DNA of 6,245 nt from an uncultured Elusimicrobia bacterium (GTDB taxonomy: Bacteria > Elusimicrobiota > Endomicrobiia > Endomicrobiales > Endomicrobiaceae). The stretch lies in NCBI GenBank assembly GCA_900321055.1, contig ONUQ01000195.1, forward strand, positions 1 to 6,245, given 5' to 3'. Position 1 is the first letter of the stretch. Every line of letters begins with the position of its first letter. This document shows, in pieces, positions 1 through 6,245 of the stretch. Under the pieces are notes generated by a model, which saw nothing but the letters and a program-made list of their open reading frames with translations, was not told where the DNA came from and ran no database searches. Position numbers and translations under genes: made by a program.

Positions 1-1
1 A

Positions 2-124
2 AAACATACAGGTCAACCTAAAGAAAAGATTCTTGCTGACACAGAAAGAAATTACTATATGTCTGCACAAGAAGCAAAAGATTATGGGTTGATAGATGAA
101 ATAATAGTTCCGGGTAAAAAATAA
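2..124 (+). CDS. clpP: ATP-dependent Clp protease proteolytic subunit, C-terminal fragment
   Basis: Only the last 40 codons and the TAA stop are in the window; the 5' part lies upstream. The fragment opens with KHTGQP and continues through [23 protein letters not shown], which matches the C-terminal handle and head end of ClpP, the cytoplasmic tetradecameric serine peptidase that degrades proteins unfolded by ClpX. The Ser and His of the triad are not visible. In E. coli and S. aureus ClpP the triad Asp is the last residue of the T-D/E-R-D motif; here that residue is Asn (codon AAT, 50-52), so the triad would be Ser-His-Asn if the rest is canonical. The stop codon overlaps the clpX start by 1 nt (TAATG), so the two genes are almost certainly co-transcribed and perhaps translationally coupled. 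Family identity is secure from the motif string and from clpX next door; whether this is the main ClpP or a ClpP1-type paralogue cannot be told. Confidence 0.95.
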   Translation, partial: KHTGQPKEKILADTERNYYMSAQEAKDYGLIDEIIVPGKK

Positions 125-1389
125 TGTCAGAAATAGATAATAATAAAGAACAAAAATGTGCATTTTGCGGTAGACCGAAATCAAGCGGTAAAAAATTTAT
201 TGGTGGTGGCGGAGTTATAATTTGTTCTGATTGTATCAGAAGCTCCAATGATATATTAAACAGATTGGAACAAATTGAAGTTAATAAAACAATAAAACCT
301 GTTCCAAAACCTAAAGATATAAAGAAGTTTTTAGATAGTTATGTTATGGGACAAGATCAGGCAAAAAAAATTTTGTCTGTTGCTGTTTATAATCACTACA
401 AAAGAATACAGTCTGTTGTGGCAAAACCTGATGATAATGATGTAGAATTGCAAAAATCAAATATTTTATTATTAGGTCCGACAGGAACAGGAAAAACATT
501 ACTTGCTCAAACACTTGCAAGAATGTTAGATGTTCCTTTTGCGATAGCAGATGCTACAACTCTTACGGAAGCCGGCTATGTTGGTGACGATGTAGAAAAT
601 ATATTAGTCAGATTATTGCAAAATTGCTCTTATGATGTAAAAAAGGCAGAAAGAGGAATTGTTTACATAGATGAAATAGATAAAATAGCAAGAAAATCCG
701 AAAATAAATCTATAACGAGAGATGTTTCCGGTGAAGGTGTTCAACAGGCTTTACTAAAAATTGTGGAAGGAACTGTTGCAAATGTGCCACCTGAAGGAGG
801 AAGAAAACATCCTCAACAAGAATGTATAAAAGTTGATACTACAAATATTTTGTTTATTTGTGGTGGAGCTTTTGATGGTATAGAAAAAATAATAGAAAAT
901 AGAATAAATAAGAAAAATATTGGTTTTATCAATAATGAAACGAAATTGTCAAAAGAAGAAGAACTTATTAGTAAAGATAAAATGTTTTCACAAGTTGAAA
1001 CACATGATTTAATAAAGTATGGTTTAATTCCTGAATTAGTCGGAAGACTTCCGGTAATATCCACATTAGACCATCTTACGGCAGAAGATTTGGTTCGTGT
1101 TTTAACAGAGCCGAAAAATGCTTTGGTTAAACAGTATAAAAAAATGTTTTCATCGGAAAATATAGATTTAGTCTTTGAACAAGAAGCTTTACAAGAAATT
1201 GCAAAAATTTCATTGAGTAAATCAGCAGGAGCAAGAGGACTAAGAGCAATGCTGGAATCTATCTTAACGGACACTATGTTTGAAATGTTTAATGAGGACA
1301 AAATAAAACAGTGTATCGTAGATTTAGATACTGTTAAGAAAAAATCTAAACCGAAGTTTATTTTTAAAAATTCTAAGGAGATTGCATGA
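124..1389 (+). CDS. clpX: ClpX, ATP-dependent unfoldase subunit of the ClpXP protease
   Basis: The product has 421 aa, close to the usual 420-424. ClpX is a hexameric cytoplasmic AAA+ unfoldase that recognises substrates, threads them through its pore and delivers them to ClpP. An N-terminal C4 zinc-binding domain has C12, C15, C34 and C37 (C-x2-C-x18-C-x2-C). The AAA+ module shows Walker A GPTGTGKT (118-125), pore loop GYVG (151-154), Walker B VYIDEID with D183 and E184, the RKH loop (227-229), an arginine finger in the ELVGRLP motif (R308) and sensor 2 in GARGLR (R371). The ClpP-docking tripeptide IGF is present at 266-268, so it should work with ClpP rather than alone. The ATG start overlaps the clpP stop by 1 nt; only a weak GGG (112-114) precedes it, suggesting coupling to clpP translation. 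Its 3' end overlaps lon by 4 nt. All motifs are intact and nothing looks truncated. Confidence 0.99.
   Translation: MSEIDNNKEQKCAFCGRPKSSGKKFIGGGGVIICSDCIRSSNDILNRLEQIEVNKTIKPVPKPKDIKKFLDSYVMGQDQAKKILSVAVYNHYKRIQSVVAKPDDNDVELQKSNILLLGPTGTGKTLLAQTLARMLDVPFAIADATTLTEAGYVGDDVENILVRLLQNCSYDVKKAERGIVYIDEIDKIARKSENKSITRDVSGEGVQQALLKIVEGTVANVPPEGGRKHPQQECIKVDTTNILFICGGAFDGIEKIIENRINKKNIGFINNETKLSKEEELISKDKMFSQVETHDLIKYGLIPELVGRLPVISTLDHLTAEDLVRVLTEPKNALVKQYKKMFSSENIDLVFEQEALQEIAKISLSKSAGARGLRAMLESILTDTMFEMFNEDKIKQCIVDLDTVKKKSKPKFIFKNSKEIA
1375..1380 (+). promoter_or_regulatory. Ribosome binding site for lon inside the end of clpX
   Basis: AAGGAG lies 5 nt before the lon ATG, within the last codons of clpX. 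It is a strong Shine-Dalgarno match and supports ATG 1386 as the lon start, giving the ATGA stop-start overlap with clpX. Confidence 0.85.
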
Positions 1390-3731
1390 GCGAAACAGAA
1401 AATATTTCAAATGACAAAAAAGATATTCCGAAGATACTGCCGTTACTGCCGGTAAGGGATGTTGTTATATTTCCTTCTATGGTATTGCCTTTATCCGTAG
1501 GAAGAGAAAAATCAGTAAGAGCTCTTGAAGAGGCTATGACCTCAGAAAGATATATATTCGTTGCTACCCAAAAGAATTTACAAATAGAGGAACCGACTCC
1601 GGGTGATATATACAGTATAGGCTCGGTTTGTGAAGTATTACAAATGCTTAAAATGCTGGATGGTACTTTAAAAGTTTTAATAGAGTGTATTTCAAGAGCA
1701 CAATGGACAGAATTTAAACTTACGGACAAGGGGTATATAGAAGTCGGATTAAATATCTTTGATGAAAATATAGAAAAAACTCCTGAAGTTGAAGCTGTTA
1801 TGAGAAGAGTGATTTCTCTATTTGAACAGTATGTAAAGTTAAATCCCAGAATGCCGATGGAAATTTCTATATCTGTTTCAAATATTCAGGAACCGGCGAA
1901 ACTTGCCGATACAATAGCTTCGCATATTTCAATAAAAAACAGTGAAAAACAATCTATACTGGAAACTGAAGAACCTTTCGAAAGATTAAATAAAATAATT
2001 CAAATTTTGAATTCGGAAATTGAAATTTTAAGTATTGAAAGGAAAATACAAAACAGAGTTAAAAATCAAATAGAACAAAATCAAAAAGAATATTATCTTA
2101 ATGAACAAATGAAAGCTATTCAAAAAGAATTGAAACAAAAAGATGATAATTCTAAAGAAGTAGAAGATTTAAGAGCAAAAATTAAAGCAAGTTCTATGTC
2201 AAAAGAAGCAAGGGAAGTTGCGGAAAAAGAGCTGGTAAGAATGGAAAAAATGATGCCACAGTCTCCGGAAGCAACTGTTATTAGAACATATATAGATTGG
2301 CTTTTAGACATTCCTTGGAAGAAGTTAACTAAAGATAATTTAGATTTAGTTAGAGCAAAAGAGATCTTGGATCAAGAACATTATGGCTTGGATAAAGTTA
2401 AAGAAAGAATTGTAGAATATTTGGCAGTATTGTCAAGAGTAAAAAAAATAAAGGGACCGATATTGTGTTTTATAGGACCTCCGGGAGTAGGTAAAACTTC
2501 TATAGCAAAGTCTGTTGCAAAAAGTTTAGGTAGAAATTTCGTTAGAATTTCTATGGGTGGGGTTAGAGATGAAGCTGAAATAAGAGGTCATAGAAGGACA
2601 TATATTGGTGCTATGCCCGGAAAAATTATTCAATCTATGAAAAAAGCGGGGTCAAGTAATCCTGTATTTATTCTTGATGAAATAGATAAGATGGGGAGTG
2701 ATTGGAGAGGAGATCCTTCAGCAGCTTTGTTAGAAGTTTTGGATCCTGAACAAAATTATGCTTTTGGTGATCATTATTTAGATGTAGATTACGATTTGTC
2801 TGATGTTATGTTTATAACAACGGCAAACACACTGGACAATATTCCAAATACTTTACTTGATAGATTAGAGCTTATAAGATTTTCAGGATATACTGATGAA
2901 GAAAAACTTCTTATTGCTAAAAATTTTTTAGTAAAAAAGCAAATGCTGTATCATGGTGTTAAAGAAGAAGAACTTACTATAGATGACAGTGCCATAAAAG
3001 AAATTATTGCCAGCTATACAAGAGAAGCCGGTGTTAGAAGTTTGAATAGAGAGATGGCTAAACTGTGTAGAAAAGCAGTTAAAGAATTAGTTTTGGAGAA
3101 AAAGAATAATATAAAAATTACAGAGAAGAATATAAAGAAATATTTGGGTATTCCAAATTACGAAAGAGAAAAAATGATGGAAAATGATATTGGAGTTGTT
3201 ACAGGTCTTGCATGGACAGAGGTAGGCGGAGAAATACTTACCATAGAAGTAAATAAAATGAAAGGGAAGGGAATGTTGACTCTTACGGGGCAGTTGGGGG
3301 ATGTAATGAAAGAATCCGTTCAAGCTGCATTTACTTATGTAAAATCTTCTGCTAAAAAATTGAAAATTAAAGAAAGTATATTTAAAAATACGGATTTTCA
3401 TGTACATTTGCCTGAAGGTGCAGTTCCTAAAGACGGTCCCAGTGCCGGACTTGCAATGGCTACGGTATTAGCTTCTATTTGTATGAATAAACCTGTTAGA
3501 AAAAGACTTGCTATGACGGGAGAGGTTACCTTAAGAGGAAGGGTTTTAGCAATAGGCGGACTGAAAGAAAAAGTTTTAGCGGCATATAGAGAAGGAATAG
3601 ATATGGTATTGTTCCCGGAAGCAAATAAAAAAGATTTAGAAGATATTCCGGAAAATGTTAAAAAGAAAATAAAGATGATTCCCGTTAAAAGTATGGATGA
3701 AGTTATAAAGTATGCTTTTGAGAAAAAATAA
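1386..3731 (+). CDS. lon: Lon protease (LonA type), ATP-dependent AAA+ serine protease
   Basis: The product has 781 aa, normal for soluble bacterial LonA (E. coli 784). Lon is a cytoplasmic homohexamer that unfolds and degrades damaged and specific regulatory proteins, with ATPase and protease in one chain. The N-terminal LON substrate-binding domain starts at [13 protein letters not shown] (about 18-30) and runs to about 205. A charged, probably coiled-coil linker follows at about 205-290, including [16 protein letters not shown]. The AAA+ module has Walker A GPPGVGKT (364-371), the pore tyrosine in TYIGAMPG (Y406), Walker B FILDEIDK (D431, E432), a likely arginine finger in LLDR (R493) and sensor 2 in AGVR (R551). 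The C-terminal protease domain carries PKDGPSAG with nucleophile S686 and GGLKEK with catalytic K729; the 43-residue spacing equals that of E. coli S679/K722. There is no membrane segment, so it is not LonB. The start is fixed by AAGGAG 5 nt upstream. It overlaps clpX by 4 nt and looks like the last gene of the clpP-clpX-lon operon. Confidence 0.99.
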   Translation: MSETENISNDKKDIPKILPLLPVRDVVIFPSMVLPLSVGREKSVRALEEAMTSERYIFVATQKNLQIEEPTPGDIYSIGSVCEVLQMLKMLDGTLKVLIECISRAQWTEFKLTDKGYIEVGLNIFDENIEKTPEVEAVMRRVISLFEQYVKLNPRMPMEISISVSNIQEPAKLADTIASHISIKNSEKQSILETEEPFERLNKIIQILNSEIEILSIERKIQNRVKNQIEQNQKEYYLNEQMKAIQKELKQKDDNSKEVEDLRAKIKASSMSKEAREVAEKELVRMEKMMPQSPEATVIRTYIDWLLDIPWKKLTKDNLDLVRAKEILDQEHYGLDKVKERIVEYLAVLSRVKKIKGPILCFIGPPGVGKTSIAKSVAKSLGRNFVRISMGGVRDEAEIRGHRRTYIGAMPGKIIQSMKKAGSSNPVFILDEIDKMGSDWRGDPSAALLEVLDPEQNYAFGDHYLDVDYDLSDVMFITTANTLDNIPNTLLDRLELIRFSGYTDEEKLLIAKNFLVKKQMLYHGVKEEELTIDDSAIKEIIASYTREAGVRSLNREMAKLCRKAVKELVLEKKNNIKITEKNIKKYLGIPNYEREKMMENDIGVVTGLAWTEVGGEILTIEVNKMKGKGMLTLTGQLGDVMKESVQAAFTYVKSSAKKLKIKESIFKNTDFHVHLPEGAVPKDGPSAGLAMATVLASICMNKPVRKRLAMTGEVTLRGRVLAIGGLKEKVLAAYREGIDMVLFPEANKKDLEDIPENVKKKIKMIPVKSMDEVIKYAFEKK

Positions 3732-3792
3732 AAATTTATTGTCTGTATCAGTAAATATTCTGTTTATTATATCAAATATATAATTGAATTTT

Positions 3793-3821
3793 TTGAAAAA
3801 ATATCGGTTTGATTGTAAATT
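3793..3821 (+). promoter_or_regulatory. Candidate sigma-70-type promoter for serA
   Basis: TTGAAA (3793-3798) resembles a -35 box. TAAATT (3816-3821) lies 17 bp downstream as a possible -10, followed by an overlapping TATAAA (3821-3826). The gap before serA makes a separate promoter reasonable. In DNA this AT-rich such matches arise easily by chance, so this is a weak proposal. Confidence 0.25.
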
Positions 3822-3835
3822 ATAAATTAATTAAT

Positions 3836-3840
3836 GGGAG
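3836..3840 (+). promoter_or_regulatory. Ribosome binding site of serA
   Basis: GGGAG ends 9 nt before the serA ATG, a plausible Shine-Dalgarno sequence in an otherwise A/T leader. It supports the ATG at 3850 as the start, which also puts the N-terminus where SerA proteins normally begin. Confidence 0.65.
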
Positions 3841-3849
3841 AAACGGAAA

Positions 3850-5427
3850 ATGTACAAAATTTTGATGACTTATGACAGTCAGGAAGGGTTAGATCAATTA
3901 TTAAATCACCCGGATTTTAAAGTAGAGGTTAATGCAAAACCTTCACCTGAAAAGTTTAAAGAAATAATAAAGGATTACGATGGACTTTTAATTCGTTCTG
4001 AAGTAAAAGTTACGGCAGAAATTATTGAAGCTGCAACAAAATTGAAGTTTATAGGTAGAGCAGGAACAGGTGTTGATAATGTTGATAAACAAGCAGCAAC
4101 ACAAAAAGGTATAGTTGTAGCAAATGTTCCCGGTGGAAATACAATCTCGGTAGCAGAACATACAATAGGGCTTATTTTGTCTATGGCAAGAAATATTCCT
4201 GCTGCAGTTACATCTATGCAAGCACAGAAATGGGAAAAGAAAAAATTCATGGGTAATGAAATTTTTGGAAAAACTCTTGGACTTATTGGCCTTGGAAGAA
4301 TTGGAAATGAAGTTGCAAAAAGATTATTATCTTTTGGTATGAAAGTTGTTGCTTATGATCCGTTTGCAAGTGCAGAAGTAGCAAAAAATAATGGTATAGA
4401 ATTAACATCATTAGATGAAGTATTTAAACAAGCTGATTATATTTCCATACATTCTCCGTTAACGGATGATACGAGAGGAATGATAAATAAAGAAAATATT
4501 GCAAAAATGAAAGATGGTGTTAGAATTATTAATTGTGCAAGAGGAGCAATTATTAACGATGCCGATTTAATTGAAGCAGTGAAATCAGGTAAAGTTTCAA
4601 ATGCAGCTCTTGATGTTTTTGTAAAAGAACCTCCGGTAGATTGGTCAATACAAACAACACCTAACATTATAACAACTCCTCATTTAGCAGCCTCAACAGA
4701 AGAAGCTCAAGTTAAGATTGCCATTGAAATGAGCGGTGTAATAGTGGATTTCTTTACAAAAGGTTTGATAAGAAATGCAGTTAATGTTGCAACTATTGAT
4801 TGGGAATCTCAAAAGAAAATGAATCCGTATATTGAACTTGCCGATAAACTTGGTGCTTTCCAAGGACAAATAATTGAAGGCGGAATATCGGAAGTAGAAA
4901 TTAACTATTGTGGAAATATTGCAGATTTTAAAACGAATCCTTTAACAGTTGCTTGCATAAAAGGTTTGTTAGGTCAAATCCTTGATCTCAAAATTAATTC
5001 TGTTAATGCTTTAGCGGTAGCAAAAGAAAGAGGAATTGCCATAAAAGAATCAATAGTTAAAGATTGTAAAGATTATGCAGGATTGATTTTGGTTAAAACA
5101 AAAACAGATAAAGGTTGTTATTCTATAGCCGGAACTTTATTTGATAAACAACAAAGAATTATTAATATCAACGGATTAAATGTTGATGTAGAACCAAAAG
5201 GACATAAAGTATTTATTAATAATACTGATAAACCCGGAGTTATCGGTATATTAGGAACAATTTTGGGTGCTGAAAAAATAAATATTGCAGGAATGAATGT
5301 TGGAAGAAAAGAAACAGGTAAAGAAGCAATTACGGTATTGGAAATAGATGGTGAAGTTTCAAATGAAGTAATTTCCAAGTTTTCTAAAATTGAAGGTGTA
5401 GTTAAAGTTAAAAGTGTTGTATTATAA
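3850..5427 (+). CDS. serA: D-3-phosphoglycerate dehydrogenase, long form with ASB and ACT domains
   Basis: The product has 525 aa, the length of long-form (type I) enzymes such as those of Bacillus subtilis and Mycobacterium. It oxidises 3-phosphoglycerate to 3-phosphohydroxypyruvate with NAD+, the first step of the phosphorylated serine pathway, in the cytoplasm. The D-2-hydroxyacid dehydrogenase core covers about 1-310: the NAD-binding loop GLGRIG is at 147-152, and the cofactor-selecting acidic residue in AYDP is D170, favouring NAD over NADP. The catalytic trio is R231 (CARG), E260 (VKEPP) and H278 (TPHLA). An allosteric substrate-binding domain follows at about 315-450, then a C-terminal ACT domain (about 453-525) beginning at KVFINNTDKPGVIG. 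N458, D460 and N478 fall where serine-contacting residues lie in characterised SerA enzymes, so serine feedback is plausible but inferred. No serB or serC is visible beside it. The gene appears to be transcribed alone, between the lon gap and a downstream hairpin terminator. Confidence 0.97.
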   Translation: MYKILMTYDSQEGLDQLLNHPDFKVEVNAKPSPEKFKEIIKDYDGLLIRSEVKVTAEIIEAATKLKFIGRAGTGVDNVDKQAATQKGIVVANVPGGNTISVAEHTIGLILSMARNIPAAVTSMQAQKWEKKKFMGNEIFGKTLGLIGLGRIGNEVAKRLLSFGMKVVAYDPFASAEVAKNNGIELTSLDEVFKQADYISIHSPLTDDTRGMINKENIAKMKDGVRIINCARGAIINDADLIEAVKSGKVSNAALDVFVKEPPVDWSIQTTPNIITTPHLAASTEEAQVKIAIEMSGVIVDFFTKGLIRNAVNVATIDWESQKKMNPYIELADKLGAFQGQIIEGGISEVEINYCGNIADFKTNPLTVACIKGLLGQILDLKINSVNALAVAKERGIAIKESIVKDCKDYAGLILVKTKTDKGCYSIAGTLFDKQQRIININGLNVDVEPKGHKVFINNTDKPGVIGILGTILGAEKINIAGMNVGRKETGKEAITVLEIDGEVSNEVISKFSKIEGVVKVKSVVL

Positions 5428-5458
5428 GCAGAAACAATATACGAAAAATTAAATAGTT

Positions 5459-5498
5459 AAAAAGTTGAATAGTTGAAAGTTTGGCTATTCAACTTTTT
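5459..5498 (+). terminator. Probable intrinsic terminator after serA, possibly bidirectional
   Basis: The arms AAAAAGTTGAATAG (5459-5472) and CTATTCAACTTTTT (5485-5498) are perfectly complementary over 14 bp around a 12-nt loop. The A-run on the left arm and T-run on the right arm make it look like a terminator on either strand. It lies 31 bp after the serA stop. The stem is AT-rich with only four G-C pairs, so termination strength is uncertain. The loop side repeats GTTGAA (5472-5477), which could pair with the same right-arm TTCAAC in a shorter alternative hairpin. Confidence 0.75.
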
Positions 5499-5511
5499 GC
5501 TTATAGATATT

Positions 5512-6245
5512 ATGATAATCAAAATAAAACAATTTATAAATAAACATTTTACATTTACGGTATTTATAATTTTTGCTGTTGTGATTTTCTCTTTATACGG
5601 AAAAAGTTTGTTTTTTGATTGGACTTATTATGATGACGATGTTTTAATTTTGGATAAACAACAATATTTATCTTTTTCAAATATTGAAAAAATATTTACT
5701 AATACTGTTTTTGGTCAGGAAAAAGATAAATTTTGCAGACCGATTTTAAATTTAACATTTCTTGTAGAAAAATATATTTATGGAATAAACCCTTACGGAT
5801 ACCATTTTACAAATATATTGTTACATTTGTTTGTAGTTTTTTTTATATTTGTTTTTTTGTCAGAACGGTATGATTCTAAAAAAACTTTCTTGCTATGCTT
5901 ATTGTTTGCTTGTCACCCGTCTGTTGTTCAAGCTGTATCATGGATACCGGGCAGAAATGATTCTTTATTAACTTTATTTATAATATTAGCTTTTTATTTT
6001 ATTAAAAAATATACCGATACAAATAAAGTATATTTTTTGTTTATACATTTGTCTTGTCTTTGTTTATCTTTATTAACAAAAGAAACAGCAATAGTTGCTC
6101 CTATATTTTATTTGGCTTATTTATATTTTAAAGATATAAAAATAAAAAAATTTTTGCTACTAATTTTTCTGTGGTTAGTCATAGTTTTAGTATATGTGTT
6201 ATACAGAAGTTATGTTTTAAGCTATCAAGAAGAATCTTTAACTTT
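5512..6245 (+). CDS. TMTC-like GT-C family membrane glycosyltransferase, N-terminal part
   Basis: The frame is open from ATG 5512 to the window end, giving 244 codons with the 3' part missing. The protein is very hydrophobic, with likely membrane segments near residues 14-34, 101-117, 126-142, 150-166, 172-188, 192-206 and 213-231. The first external loop carries YYDDD (39-43), the place where GT-C glycosyltransferases hold their catalytic acidic residue. It is followed by FCRPILNLTFLVEKYIYG (74-91), NPYGYHFTNILLHL (93-106), HPSVVQAVSWIPGRNDSL (135-152) and LLTKETAIVAP (187-197). This order is that of TMTC/DUF1736-type proteins and related bacterial membrane proteins, which typically end in TPR repeats. 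Such enzymes are thought to move sugars from polyprenyl-phosphate donors to proteins or glycans outside the membrane; donor and acceptor here are unknown. ATG 5512 suits the first helix, but no Shine-Dalgarno sequence precedes it and it starts 13 nt after the hairpin. Family assignment is fairly sure, specific function is not. Confidence 0.8.
   Translation, partial: MIIKIKQFINKHFTFTVFIIFAVVIFSLYGKSLFFDWTYYDDDVLILDKQQYLSFSNIEKIFTNTVFGQEKDKFCRPILNLTFLVEKYIYGINPYGYHFTNILLHLFVVFFIFVFLSERYDSKKTFLLCLLFACHPSVVQAVSWIPGRNDSLLTLFIILAFYFIKKYTDTNKVYFLFIHLSCLCLSLLTKETAIVAPIFYLAYLYFKDIKIKKFLLLIFLWLVIVLVYVLYRSYVLSYQEESLT

Larger units (their letters stand above)
3732..3849. other. AT-rich intergenic region between lon and serA
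   Basis: This 118-bp gap is almost entirely A and T. It contains two short inverted repeats. One has 7-bp arms ATTATAT (3766-3772) and ATATAAT (3778-3784) with a 5-nt loop. The other is the palindrome ATTTTTT-G-AAAAAAT (3788-3802). Both have A/T-only stems, so neither is a convincing intrinsic terminator. The gap is long enough to hold a serA promoter. I see no ORF and no recognisable riboswitch or RNA gene. Confidence 0.6.

Noticed and set aside
38..40. The D of D-T-E-R as the ClpP catalytic aspartate, which would make the triad normal
   Set aside because: Counting residues in remembered E. coli and S. aureus ClpP sequences puts the triad Asp after the Arg (R-D), so this D is the non-catalytic one two residues before the E/D-R pair.
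813..1301. A long minus-strand open reading frame (162 codons) opposite clpX
   Set aside because: It lies wholly within clpX, whose motifs are all intact. Its translation is low-complexity S/I/F-rich with no recognisable domain, as expected from the complement of AT-rich coding DNA.
1590..2300. Possible frameshift or insertion in the Lon N-domain and linker
   Set aside because: The frame is continuous, total length is normal, and the Walker A and catalytic residues sit within a few positions of their E. coli equivalents, so there is no sign of disruption.
3788..3802. The ATTTTTT-G-AAAAAAT palindrome as a rho-independent terminator for lon
   Set aside because: The stem has no G-C pairs, the centre leaves too short a loop for full pairing, and no separate U-tract follows. 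It is kept only as a note on the gap.
3975..4250. Minus-strand open reading frames opposite serA, including further ones at 4437-4667 and 5118-5378
   Set aside because: They are shadows of the conserved serA frame, have no plausible ribosome binding site and show no family motifs.

Overview
The window is AT-rich bacterial DNA in the standard code: TGA ends clpX, tryptophan is TGG, and arginine is mostly AGA. Five genes lie on the + strand, two of them cut by the window edges. The lineage cannot be fixed from sequence alone. Low GC, a tightly packed clpP-clpX-lon block, a long-form serA and a TMTC-like membrane glycosyltransferase would fit an Elusimicrobiota/Endomicrobia-like gut bacterium, but this is only a guess. 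I see no mobile element, CRISPR array, tRNA or rRNA.

Layout: positions 2-124 are the C-terminal end of ClpP. clpX (124-1389) starts 1 nt inside the clpP stop codon, and lon (1386-3731) starts 4 nt inside the end of clpX. This is a compact ATP-dependent protein quality-control operon: ClpX unfolds substrates and feeds them to ClpP, and Lon is a self-contained AAA+ serine protease. A 118-bp, very AT-rich gap (3732-3849) precedes serA (3850-5427), the first enzyme of serine biosynthesis, in its long form with an ASB and an ACT regulatory domain. A perfect 14-bp A/T-flanked hairpin (5459-5498) follows serA and probably ends transcription. Only 13 bases after it begins a multi-spanning membrane protein (5512 to the window end) resembling the GT-C/TMTC family of lipid-linked-sugar glycosyltransferases.

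Most of the window is ordinary housekeeping DNA. The observation most worth checking is in the ClpP fragment: the position that holds the catalytic aspartate in E. coli and S. aureus ClpP (the D of T-D/E-R-D) reads asparagine here. Other points of mild interest are the hairpin, which has two competing pairings and sits against the next gene, and the lack of a Shine-Dalgarno sequence for that gene. I found no convincing sign of a previously undescribed multi-gene system.
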